Source: Auricularia sp. M13 | Taxonomy: Eukaryota > Basidiomycota > Agaricomycetes > Auriculariales > Auriculariaceae | Assembly: GCA_037042915.1 (NCBI GenBank) | Contig: CM073197.1 | Span: forward strand, 3,534,001 to 3,598,000 | DNA length: 64,000 nucleotides | Reading direction: 5' to 3' | Part shown: positions 1-10,298 of the stretch, piece by piece | How the letters are laid out: each line of letters begins with the position of its first letter | Position numbering within the stretch: position 1 is the first letter of the stretch | Notes under the pieces: generated by a model | What the model saw: the letters and a program-made list of their open reading frames with translations, nothing else | What the model was told of the DNA's origin: nothing | The model's database searches: none | Made by a program: the position numbers and the translations under genes

Positions 1-184
1 CTGCCGCGGAGGCAAAACGGAAGCGGCACCAAAAGCTCGGGCTCAAGCTCCCGCTGTATGAGCGCAAACATCTCACCCACATAGTTATATCGATACACCA
101 CAAGACTTAAAGAATAGGAATATCAGAGGACTTTGAGGTATATCTATTACTGTAATAAAAAAACCAATGCCACAATACAATATT

Positions 185-239
185 AGCCAGTTTGCGGAAC
201 CAAATTATTCGGTTCCGGCCGATTGCGGTGCTTCCGCCG
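185..239 (+). repeat. Left TIR of the Harbinger element
   Basis: This 55-bp segment is the exact reverse complement of 2864-2918. The next bases (poly-T here, a different sequence at the other end) no longer match, which sets the inner border. Confidence 0.95.
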
Positions 240-303
240 CTTTTTTTCACCTGTTCCATTCTGCTCACTCTTGCTCGTACAACGATACACAACAACACAC
301 GCC

Positions 304-1550
304 ATGGCTGTTACACGCCGCCAAGCTCAGAAAGCACCCGATAAAGCCTCTGGGCCGCCAATTGAGCCCGCTGTGGAGCAGCCCGCAACGGATGCCGCCC
401 AGCCGTCGGTGCGTTTATCCTCCACGCTGCTTATCTGATCTAACATCATTCCAGACGCTATCACTGGCTGAGCGCCTGGGTCCCGCCGCTGGCACGGTCA
501 GACAAGATGTCGACGCTGATTCAGAAGCAGTGCTGGGTTCCGACGACGACTCCGAGATGCCGTCCGAGCACGAGCATCAAGACGTGCCGCAACAAAGCGC
601 AGTTTCTTTCCGTTGGACAAGCTATCAGGATCGCAAACTTGCCAGCGCTATCCGGGAGTTCGAGCCTTTTGTGCAACCGCACTCTGAGGTCGAGCGCGCA
701 TGGGAGCGCGTGATAGACAGCTGCACCAGCGATCCACAGTTCGGTCGGGCACTGACCAGCAACGCTGCAAAGCAGAGGCTTGCCCGGCTGCTCAAGTTTG
801 AAGAGGTGTGTGTTCTATGACCGGTGTTGCCATGGTACTGAAATTTGTGCAGAGAGCAGAGACGGCAGCCAAGCAGGCAACTGGAACAAATGAAGAGGTC
901 ACTACGCACAAACAGGTGAGTTCATTTGTGCTTTGGCAATGTTGTCTAATCCTCGATAGGTGATGGAGGAGCTCCTTCAGCTTTGGAACGACCGAGACGT
1001 GATGAAGCACATGAATGCGAAGTCCGGTCGGACCGCAGCAAAGGCATCGGCCGAACGCCAGGCCGGAGAGGAGCTGCGCGAGGCTGCACTGGCCAACCTT
1101 GTGCCGCGAGAACAGCTTTCTGATATCTCGCAGCTGCCGGGAGCGACGCTTCGTGAGAAGGGAGCTCAGCGGAAACGGTGAGCATCTTCTACCGCGCAAA
1201 GGACCTCGGCTGAATGTCTCCTCAGAGTGCGGGAAGATCACACGATGCCATCCGACAAGGAGAATTCAGACAGTGCGGAGCCAGTCTCAAAGCGTGCTCG
1301 CCGCAGCAAAGGGAAAGCCAGCACCGTCGAGGCAATGTCGGACATTCTGGAGGCACGACGAAAGGTAACCGAGGAGCGCCTTGCCGCAGCACGAGCCCGT
1401 GAGGAGGAGCGGCATCAAGCGCAGATGGAGCAGGGCCGTGCAACGCTCGAGAGCATCCAGGCCCTTGCTCGTGTGCTTGAGCAGACTGTGCAGAGCGCAG
1501 AGCGTGATCGTACGTTATTCATGGGTCTGCTTGCCGGCAAAAAGATGTAG
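304..1550 (+). CDS. Harbinger Myb/SANT-like DNA-binding protein
   Basis: Second protein of the Harbinger element. In known Harbingers this Myb-like partner binds the termini and assists import of the transposase. Exons fitted by phase are 304-408, 455-805, 853-915, 960-1177 and 1226-1550, giving 353 aa; all four introns are 44-48 nt with GT and AG. Residues about 85-160 (FRWTSYQDRKLASAIREF onward, with spaced Trp) resemble the trihelix/Myb fold. The middle has a basic, Lys/Arg-rich stretch, and the C-terminal third (EARRKVTEERLAAARAREEE) should form a long coiled coil. The start at 304 is the first ATG in frame with exon 2 and lies about 65 bp inside the left TIR. No lesion is seen. Confidence 0.85.
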
Positions 1551-1560
1551 TATGGTACAA

Positions 1561-2827
1561 CTAGTCATCTAATTCCATCTCATCGCCCTCTCCAAAATCG
1601 ACCATATCATGATGCACATCAAACTCTCCAAAGCTAGACTCGAGTGCGGCCTGTATGAGAGTATCGTCGTCCTCGGGCAAAGGCTCGCCGTTCAAATATT
1701 CCGAGAGCGTAGGAGGCATGCAGTCAAAGTAGACGGCTGTTTTGTTTGGTGTGAAAATGCTGTGCGCGTTGGCGAGCAGAATGGCAACGAGGTAGTAAAT
1801 CCCGACAGGCTGCAAGAGAACCTTCTGGTTCTTCTTGAAGTCAAGGAACGCGAAGAGCTGGGTGATGTGTCCAAACGCCCATTCAACAGATTCCCGCACT
1901 TTACTCATGCGGGTGTTGTAGCGGCCCTGCTCGTCGGTGACATTGCCCTTGAATGGCGATTGCATGTGCTGGGAGAGCCCATAGGCAGGGTCGCCATAAA
2001 TGCACAGGTTCTCTCCATCAGGTCCATGAGAGTGAAGCTCAAGAATGCGCTCGAGATCGCTGAGGCGAAATACGGTGAGATCATGGCGCCTCCCCTCGAT
2101 TGGGCCATAGACATGCACAACGAGACCATCAGGGGTGCTGACAATCTGGTACTTGAGAGCATGCACACGCTTCCAGCCGTTGAACACAATCCGCTGGTTT
2201 CGCACAGGTCGAGCAATGCTGCGGAGTGTGCCATCGATGAAGCCCCAGCAGTTATCGAGTGGAGCACCCTTCAAATGGATAGCATCCGCAAAAGCGCGCA
2301 GGCGAGAGGCTGTTAGTCGCTTTTTGTCAAACTTCAGAACATGTCGCCATCGTTTAAAGATGAAGTATGCGGTGGTGCGAGAGATGCGAGAAAAGCGAGT
2401 GGACTCCCAGCCAAACATGAGTTCCATGTCGACGAGACGAGCAGGGTAGATGAGACGCCGTAGGAGCATCGCTAGAGCGGTCATCCTGTCCACCTTAACG
2501 TCGTTATCGCACACGATCGTCTCCGGCAATTTGAGGGCATCAGCAAGCTGATGCATCTCCCCCCAGGTGAATCTAGCATATGAATGAGCCATGCAAACTC
2601 ACAGACATGTGTATAGCGCACCTGAAGTGAGTCTTACATATGTCATCCCCCAACATACTCAGGTTAAGGGCGCCACCAGTCCGGAAACGGCCCTCAGCAG
2701 CCGCATGAGATCGGGCAGTCCTACTCTCCCATTCTTCAAACATATGAAGCAAATCAGTCTCCTCGAGCAGTTGGGCCTCTAGAATCGCAGTCTCCATATT
2801 TGCAGATAGCAGGATGGTATAGAACAC
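1561..2827 (-). CDS. Harbinger transposase (DDE_Tnp_4 endonuclease)
   Basis: Catalytic protein of the element. Exons are 2638-2827 and 1561-2597, separated by a 40-nt GTAAGA...GAG intron, giving 408 aa. The DDE triad is visible: Asp in CWGFIDGT (about residue 185), Asp in IYGDPAYG (about 266) and Glu in RESVEWAFGHI (about 302). An N-terminal helix-turn-helix-like region (residues 66-160) precedes them, as usual for the family. The C-terminus is strongly acidic (EGDEMELDD). The length is typical of Harbinger transposases (350-450 aa). The start at 2827 is the first Met of exon 1; a second in-frame Met ten codons on is possible. No stop or frameshift is present. Confidence 0.9.
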
Positions 2828-2863
2828 GAAGATCGATGGTGCAGCTCAATCGGCGGATTTAAC

Positions 2864-2918
2864 CGGCGGAAGCACCGCAATCGGCCGGAACCGAATAATT
2901 TGGTTCCGCAAACTGGCT
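2864..2918 (-). repeat. Right TIR of the Harbinger element
   Basis: Exact reverse complement of 185-239. The target duplication ATT follows at 2919-2921. Confidence 0.95.
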
Positions 2919-2921
2919 ATT

Positions 2922-3985
2922 TATATCTTCTCCGAGCCCTTCAGTACACGCGATACCATCGGTGGTCGACTCCTGCGAAGACACGGGAGTGTAAGCCACG
3001 TATGGTCCAACGTCTGCACATTGTCGCGACCATTGTCACAAGCGACAGCTCTGAAGAATACATGCTGAATTGTACACCTCGTTGGGCGCGGGCATACAGT
3101 ATTTCGAGAATCATCGGTCGAGAGCTACGGGACCCCTTGTCCATCTCGTCGAAGAGTCTGTGCTACACATCGCGGCATGCGTAGTATTCGAGACCGATGG
3201 CCTGTGCTAGCCCACCAGCGCGCGGAGAGAACGACATTCGGGTTAAGGGAGAACAAATATAAAGGTACTTCACATGACGAGCGGAAAAGGAGGGGGAGGG
3301 GGGCGGGGCGTAGGCAGGAGTGCGTGGGGAGCGCGTAGGCGGGAGTGGGTGGGGAGGGCACGGGCGAGTCGAGCAGGGCATCCACCCCAGGTTGCCATGC
3401 CACACTATACACAGCAAGATAGACGGTGACGCCCTAGTGCCAGCCGCTGCCATTCTGCCACAGAATGCGCCGCGCACAGTGGCTGACGCGGTGGGCAGCG
3501 GTGGGCAGCGGCGCGGAAGGTGCACATACCGCCTCTGGCCCATGATAGCTTCAGCAGCCCGTAGCCAGTCCAGCGATGGCCGCGGAGACACGGTCCAGAC
3601 GCATAGGCAGCAGGCGAGGCGGTGGCGGGCAGTGGGCGGTGGGCGGCGGCGGCGACGATGACGACGAGAAAAAAATGGGAAGATAACCGCAAATTTCCGA
3701 ACGGCGCAGCCGCGGTCGACGATGACGCGAAGGCTCGGCAGCTCGGCCGAGTTGTCGGGCCCTTTGATCCGACCATCCAGCCCTTAGCTTGGTTGGCTTG
3801 GTTGGCTTGGTTGGTTGGTTTTCCGCGCATCTATAACGTTCACCAGTTCCTTCCCATCCATCACGCCTCTTTGCAGCAGTTTCGTACTCATCCAAGGCTT
3901 AGGCTATTCAGTCTATGTTCCACAACATACAGTTGTAATCCGTTTGGCCTTGGATTAGTGGGCTCGGACCGGTCTCTCCCACACG
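2922..3985. other. Intergenic, low complexity, no gene recognised
   Basis: No credible gene is visible. The stretch holds G-rich sequence (3290-3360), a 19-bp match at 3242-3260 to the MITE at 59 kb, and short CTTGGTTGG-type repeats near 3785-3822. The last part may be promoter of the kinase relic that follows. Confidence 0.5.
3785..3822. repeat. Short GCTTGGTTG tandem repeat
   Basis: Three to four imperfect copies of a 9-10 bp TTGG-rich unit. Confidence 0.7.
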
Positions 3986-5555
3986 ATGCTGCGACAAGAT
4001 GACTTTCATTTTGAAACTGTCGAGACCACCGAGGAGATGCAGGACTATGTCCCTGGTGGATTTTATCCCATCATTCTGGGGAAACGTCCTCCGCAACCCC
4101 CAGCTGGATGGCGGTCCTGGACACCGTATTATGCGCAAGCTCGGCTACGGCGCATCTGCCACCGTCTGGCTTGCGGAGCAAAGCGAGGCCAAGGCCTCCA
4201 GAGCCGATTGTGATCCGGCACATGCAATCGACATGCTCAAGACCGCCACGGAATACGCGTATGCGGAAAGCAACATCATCGCGCTGCTCGACGCCTGGAC
4301 ATTCGACGGCCCCAACGGCACGCACTCCGTCCTCGTCACAAACATCATCGCGCCCTTCCTATCAATCCGTGCGCCGCGCTCACCAGGGTGGCGGAAAACA
4401 GCCGCGCAGGGGCTCGTCCGCGCGGTCCAACAGCTACATGCCGCGGGCATAGTGCACGGCGGTGCGTCCGGGCATTCTTCGCTGCCTAGATCGAGCTCAC
4501 TGTGTCCCTCAGATCTACACACTGGAAATGCCGGCGTAGCCCTCCCTCAGCTTGCGCAGCAAGACCCGGAGCGATGGCAGCCCTCGGTCCTCCCAAGGTC
4601 ATTGTCGTCCTGCCCGTATCCACTGCCCACCAGACGGCCTCTCTCCCCGCCTATGTGGTCGAGCAGGGCAACGTAGCCGATTATTACGCAAGTATTAATA
4701 CGGACCAGCCGCCCCATACTCTGGTCTTTGACTTTAGTGCGGGTGCGCCAAATACCGACGCACCTAGGTTGACAGTTTCTGATAGGCCTGAAAAAGCTCA
4801 CAGGATAGGGGAACAGGCCAGAGAACTTGAAATTGCAGCGGATATATGCGCACCTGAGGTTGCGTTCGCTTATTGCCATGAGGGACGCAAGAATCGTCCT
4901 GTCGACGCCGCGGCCGATATCTGGGCTCTCGGCATCACTGTGCGCAGTGAGGTCGTCGGGTCGTGAATAGCTGACTTTGAGTTTCTACATAGATATTCAA
5001 AATCGTTGCCGGTTCGCCGCTCTTCTACAGCGTGGGGGTCGGCCCTATACCTTCCTGCGCCGTCGAGTTGGCGGGTTATGTCCCCACGGAGTGGAAGGCT
5101 CATCGGGCGGCTTTTCACTTACCAAAGGACGTATCGCCAGCAGGGCAGAGACGTTTTGGGCCGAGAAGCGCAAAATGCTTCGGCCGTACTGCGTGGACGA
5201 CGATGACGCCGACAGACTCGTTCAGTTACTGAGAAGGATCCTCAAGCTCTATCCCGCCGCACGCCCATCTCCTGACGAAGTGGTCGACGACCTATGGTTT
5301 ACGGAGCCTGTGGCAACTGCACCGGTAGACGTTTCTAGTGAGCCCTGGCCTGACCCGGGGCCCTCGCCGTGGTCCTCCGAATTGCCTCTGCCAACGGTTT
5401 CCGGCGGTCCAAAGGTAGCCCCGGGCTATCCATTCCCGTTACCGCAATGGCTGCTTCAGGGAAGCGCAAAACGACTCGTCAACACCAGACGTCCGGCCTC
5501 ACCACCGCCTTGCCAGAGCAGTGCGACGGTCGCAGAGAAAGAGACGCCGGAATGA
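3986..5555 (+). pseudogene. SRPK-like protein kinase pseudogene
   Basis: Relic of the SR-protein-kinase-like family common in basidiomycetes. Family landmarks occur in order but in shifting frames: MQDYVPGGFYPIILG (frame starting 3986), then RKLGYGASATVWLA for the glycine loop (frame of 3999), then GIVHG with an intron (GTGCGT...CTCAG) leading to DLHTGN. STAHQTASLPAYVVEQGN and APEVAFAY...VDAAADIWALGIT follow in another frame. A further intron (about 4938-4992) leads to IFKIVAGSPLFY, and AETFWAEKRKMLRPYC lies in yet another frame to the end. At least three frame changes (about 4080, 4575 and 5140) are not explained by introns. The segment just after VWLA, which should hold the ATP-anchoring lysine strand, looks shortened. 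A non-functional copy is most likely. Confidence 0.75.
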
Positions 5556-6197
5556 CCTGAAAAGCCCCCCAGCTAGATCCCAGCGATGTCGCGTTGCGGT
5601 ACTGTGGCTAACTCAACAATCGAGGTGAGTTATGTAGGATAGACAATACAACGATCAAGTTGTCAAATGCCATTATGCGGGAAAATAGTACGGTCTGGGA
5701 TGGTGATCACAGGCCAGCTTCACGTCGCCCAAGCGGTACATATCAGTTGCGGGCGATAGTTTCCGTCGCCCAGGCGAGGAGCTCTGCGACACGCGCGACT
5801 CGGCCCAATAGAGAGCGCAGACAGCCATTGACATCGCGTGCGAAGACCTTAAAGTGCAGCGCGCACGCCCTGCTACGACAGTAGCATCAGTTACACTCCG
5901 GGCGGCAAGGCGGTGCCGAGAGGGTGCGCGGATTTGGAGGACAATAGGACTGCGGCTGTAATTCATTTGGGAAACGAAAGGAACCATGAGGCGCTGATAA
6001 ATTCGTGATAAAAAAACCATTTTTCTGCGTCGTTTCACTGCTGCCAGCAACGAACCTACGCTGGCAAGAGGCACGTGACGAACGCGGGCCAAACAGAGCA
6101 GCAACACGGGGACGGATGTCGGACCGGTTGGCGCCGGTCAGGATATAAATTGCAGCTCCGCACACCGTGTCGGGCTCATCCTTCTCCTGTTGCCGTC
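5556..6197. other. Intergenic, no gene recognised
   Basis: Nothing convincing on either strand; probably promoter of the gene that starts at 6198. Confidence 0.5.
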
Positions 6198-7928
6198 ATG
6201 AGCGCCAGCACGTCGACTGCTCCTGCTACCCACGTGCCCCTCGTCGCTGTTCCCGCCGTCGCCGCGGACACCGTCGAGCATGCTACCACACCGCCAGCCA
6301 CTGTCGAGTCGGCCGCGCCCATCGCCGGTTCCAACGCCTGTGCCCCGTCTGTCCCCCGCCGCCGAGCGCTGCTGATGCGCACTGCGACATACCTCGACCT
6401 GCGCGCGTGGCCTGGCTATACTGCCGCGGTCGGGCTCCCAGAGCCGCCCAGGATGCCCAAGAGCTTCTACTACTCGAACCACTTCACCAAGACCAAGTGG
6501 GGCAGCATGGACCCCATTCCGATGCCCAAAATGGAGAAGAAGCGTGTCGACAAGAAGGCCAAGGTCATCACTGGGCCCGTCGACTGGGCGAAATTCAAGA
6601 CAATGAAGGGCATCAAGAAGCAGCACGCGGTCACCAACGGCAAGGTCGATGAGACACCGCTTACCAAAGGCGAAAGAAGCTGGCCAAGCGGTTCAGGGCT
6701 CGCTATGACCTGCGCCGCGTCAAGGAGCGCGTCATGAAGCTCAAGGGCGCCGCCAAGTATGCCGCCGCCTACGCTGCTTCAGTCGCAGCGGCGCGTGCAC
6801 TCGCTGCCTCGCAGGCGCAGCCCCCCGCCGCTGCTCCCATCGCCCCCACAACTACTCCCGACGAAGTCGTCCCCTCAATGCCTGGGGCCTTCCCTGACGA
6901 GTCAGACGACGCTCCGGCTGAGGCCCACCTCGCTACGCATGACGACAGCCCGTGCCTCACCGTCGCGCTGTTCCGGCTCGCTGTTGAGGTCGTCGCAGTG
7001 GTGACGAAGCGCAAGCGCGTCGTCGCCGAGGACGAGGTCCAGGCGCGCGGCTTGAAGCGGCGCCGAGTCGAGACGAATGGGCCGTCGCAGTCGCGCGCAG
7101 CGGGGCGTCCGATTGCAGGCAAGCCTGCTCGCAACACATCCACTGGCGCTACGGCGCCGACCAAGTACAAGTCGACCGCGGCCGCTGCCACTAGCACGGC
7201 GCGGAAACCCAAGAAACTTAAGGCGACACTGTCGAAGGTGTGTGCTCCATATTCCGTTTGTCTATACTCGACGCTGATTGCAAACCAGAGTGCCCGCCTC
7301 CACCGCCCCTGGCACCGGTTGCTGGGAACAAGGAACTGAAGGCTGTAGTCGTGAAGACTTCGGCGTTAGACGCACCTGGCAAGGATGGCTCTGCCCTCGC
7401 GGCCCAGCCTGCTGCCCAGGCAGAGGCCTCGTCCTTGTCCACTCCCGCCATGGCGCCGCGCGCAATGCCGCTGTCCCGGCAATCCACCTTGGTCATCGAC
7501 AATGCCAGCGCATCGTTGTCCGCCGTCGCGCAGCCCGGCCACGCCCTCTTGCGCGAAGCGCCGACAATCATCGACTGACAATCATCGACTTTGGCCCGTC
7601 ATTGTCAGCATCTGCCGAGGGCGTGAACGGCCCGTCGCGCCAACCCGCTGTGGTCTTCAACTTCGGCACCACTTCCCAGTCGTCGGCATCGACGTCCACG
7701 GCCTCCTTTGTGCCGTTCCGCGACACGGGCTTCCTGCCCCCTGTCTGGGCTCTGAAGTCGGGCTCGGCTGGCAGCAGCAACTTGAACACGACGCTGGCAT
7801 CGGCCAGCACTAGCACGACAAGCCGCGGCACGCGCGGCAGTGCCCGCGCGCACCAGTTCCAGGAACACAAGGAGGCGAAGGGCGGGAGGAAGCACCAGGA
7901 CAAGGACGATGGTGCCGCGAGCGTGTGA
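6198..7928 (+). pseudogene. Ala/Ser-rich basic protein of unknown function, frame broken
   Basis: No domain recognised. Reading starts MSASTSTAPATHV at 6198 (ACC/GTC ATG context). It contains a basic motif region (KMEKKRVDKKAKV, then QRRKKLAKRFRARYDLRRVKERV) and an Ala/Pro-rich middle with a KRKR-type nuclear signal near 7007. An intron at about 7237-7290 (GTGTGT...ACCAG) is followed by low-complexity Ser/Thr-rich sequence to a basic end (EHKEAKGGRKHQDKD). Two disruptions exist: a one-base frame change near 6655, and a 14-bp tandem duplication at 7563-7590 that creates a stop and shifts the frame. Reading across each break continues sensibly in a new frame, so this was one gene. Composition suggests a nuclear, disordered protein. 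Confidence 0.6.
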
Positions 7929-9278
7929 GTTTATATACTCATACTATTAGTCGCCGCCACGCCGTTTCCGTGCCACCACCATGCATTTTGCCTTTCTTCC
8001 TCCGCCTTTCGTCATCGTCACACACCTATGCTTTCCTCCCTTGCTTTCCCATCGTCATCTCGTACATTCCCGTGCTATCCTGTCATCGTTTCCCGATCCC
8101 TCCGCTGTCGTCTCCACGCTGTGTCCGTTTGGTAGGTCTCCCGTATCCGTAGGATGGAAGTAGACTGGCATTACATCGATCATCGCTCCCATCTCATTTC
8201 GTCTCGCCTCATCTTGCGCTTCCTTTGCATGTATATCATCGTCGTTCATTTTCATTTGAATCGTACATTTCTGCGAACTCGTCCGTTTATTCACTTTAAC
8301 GTCTGTGGGAGCAGGGATGGGTCGGGCGGAGTTGCGAAGCATCTTCGGTCTCTTCTGCAGAGGCGTGTCTGCGCACTCATCCAAGCACCATTGCACTGCG
8401 AGGACACTCCACGATGAGACTGATGGGCTCACGTTTCATAACGCCCTCTACAACCTCTGACAAGAAATCAGAAAACAAGTCGACATGGCAGTTTCTCAGG
8501 GGGGTTCGCACTGCTGGCGTTATCGCCGGATGCGCAGCTCCCATATCCGCGTTAGCAGCGCAGTGCAAGCACTGACTCGCAAATGCAGTCGCCGATCTCC
8601 GGGAAAGCACACGCAAACAACCGGCTTAGCTGTAATACTTACTGCTGTGCGAAAGTCATAAATCTATCATCTATCGATCTGGGGGAAGCTGCTCAGTGCT
8701 TTCGAGTTAAGGGAGCACACCGCTCGGGATCTGCAATTGCATCCCTCGGAGCCGGCGTGCGGGTGGTTTGCAGTACCAGCCTGGCCGCGGAAGACTGAAC
8801 TTCACGTTCACGTCACTCTCAGGCTTTTGCTCGCTCTGGCAGTTCCGTGAGAGGTTTGCGCAGCTTTACACTGGTGGACATGGTGTGCCAACTGAGGCGG
8901 ATGGCCTTGGAATTCTCACCTCAGCAAACAGTTAATAGTTACAGCCTAAGCGCTTGCTGCTTTCCTCTGGCAGCGGCACTGCCCTGCCCTGACCTCTCCC
9001 ATCTCAGCGCTCAACGAGGATTCTTCTAGAATCTCACAGGTTGTTGCTTGGCCTGGGTACCCGATCTTCAGGCCTCAGGATTGCCAGTGCAAGCGCCTCT
9101 GCAGCCCGCGAGGCTGTGGCATCGATATCAAATTGTAGTGCCCGACATGCCTCGAGGCAGCCAACCCCGCTAGGAATGATCAGGCAGGGAATTGCATGCA
9201 CAGCACTGGCAGCAGCAGCATTGCAGAAAGTCTCTGTTGAGTTGATAAATAACGGCGAATAAATACTAACTGGCTACC
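7929..9278. other. Intergenic, no gene recognised
   Basis: Pyrimidine-rich sequence to about 8250 suits the 3' UTR of the preceding gene. The rest shows no ORF with plausible composition and no repeat I could pair. Confidence 0.45.
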
Positions 9279-10063
9279 TGTTACGCCCGTGCCCCGGTCC
9301 GCGGACCCCACGTGCTCTCGGCATCACTCGGCGTCATTCTACGTCACTCGGCCAACTCGGTCAACTCGGTCAAGCTCTCGAATACCCGGCTTATCTCCCC
9401 TCGTGTTCATATGCTCGGGATATGTTCTCCTCATCGTCCTCTACCTCTAGACCTCTCCCTCTTATCTCTAGCTTCTCTCCTTACTCGCATACATCCACCT
9501 AACTCGCCTTGTCCCTACTGTATCGATAGTGTTCATATCCGGCTCGCTCCACTCGTCTTAGTCATTCGCCTCTCGTCATTCGTCCGATCCCCCGATACCT
9601 TACCCACTCGCTCTTACTCATCCTATCGGCCGATGACGACGATCTCTATTGATCTGAGGCCCCCTCTCCTTCGTCTCTAGGATACACTCCGATTACATCG
9701 GATCACCTCCCCAGGTATAAAAGACCCTCGACTTTGTATCTAGCTCCCCAGTTACGAAATCGACATAGTCGTGCCCCTCGCACACTCTATCTCTCTCTCT
9801 CTCGACTTCGCCTCTGGGTTCTTCCCTCGCCCGACTTACTCGTCTGAGTCCTCTGTTGCTCGTGGTCCCTTCGGTCGTGCTACTCGACGTAGCCGGTGTG
9901 CTCAATAACGCACCGAAGGCTCTAGTTGTTCGTTCGAGTGTTCTCTGCGCCCGGACGTTCAACTATCCTTGCAACCAAACCCCCAAGGCACAGCAGGCTT
10001 AACACTACCCGTTCTGGCGGGAACGCTCGTCAACAACTGCGATATTCCGGACATACAGTAACA
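9279..10063. mobile_element. Probable solo LTR (785 bp) of an LTR retrotransposon
   Basis: The segment begins TGTTACGCCC and ends CAGTAACA, so it has the TG...CA ends and a 6-bp terminal inverted repeat (TGTTAC/GTAACA) typical of fungal LTRs. Inside is a strong TATA box (9714-9723) followed by pyrimidine-rich sequence, as in LTR promoters. No gag or pol is adjacent and no second copy occurs in the window. The flanks (CTACC and GAGCA) are not a duplication, so either one end has been misplaced or the LTR is a recombination product. Confidence 0.55.
9714..9723 (+). promoter_or_regulatory. TATA box inside the solo LTR
   Basis: GGTATAAAAG, well placed for an LTR U3 promoter and followed by a TCTCTCTC tract at about 9788-9803. 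Confidence 0.5.
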
Positions 10064-10298
10064 GAGCAAAAACTGCAAGTAATAGATACAGCGGGGTGTG
10101 ACACATGAGTCGGAGGAGCGACGATTGGAACAGATTGCGCTACAGCTCGGAGGGATGATAAGATACATGCGATGGGGGTCATGTCGTCATAAATACTAGG
10201 GCATGTCGTAGATGCACTCCAAGCGGCACAGGAGCAGCTCGCACCTCTGCCGACCGCAAAGCATCACGTGTGCGTCGTACAGTAGTAGTTGAATGATA

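Larger units (their letters stand above)
185..2918. mobile_element. Intact PIF/Harbinger DNA transposon (2,734 bp)
   Basis: The element is bounded by two perfect 55-bp terminal inverted repeats (185-239 and 2864-2918) beginning AGCCAGTTTGCGG. A 3-bp target duplication ATT flanks it at 182-184 and 2919-2921. It carries the two genes expected of this superfamily: a Myb/SANT-like DNA-binding protein on the plus strand and a DDE_Tnp_4 endonuclease on the minus strand. The genes converge and their stops lie about 10 bp apart. Both reading frames are open once short introns are removed and the TIRs match perfectly, so the insertion is probably young and may be autonomous. Confidence 0.93.

Noticed and set aside
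8055-8432. 125-aa minus-strand ORF
   Set aside because: No family pattern, no promoter, and it overlaps the pyrimidine-rich 3' region of the preceding gene.
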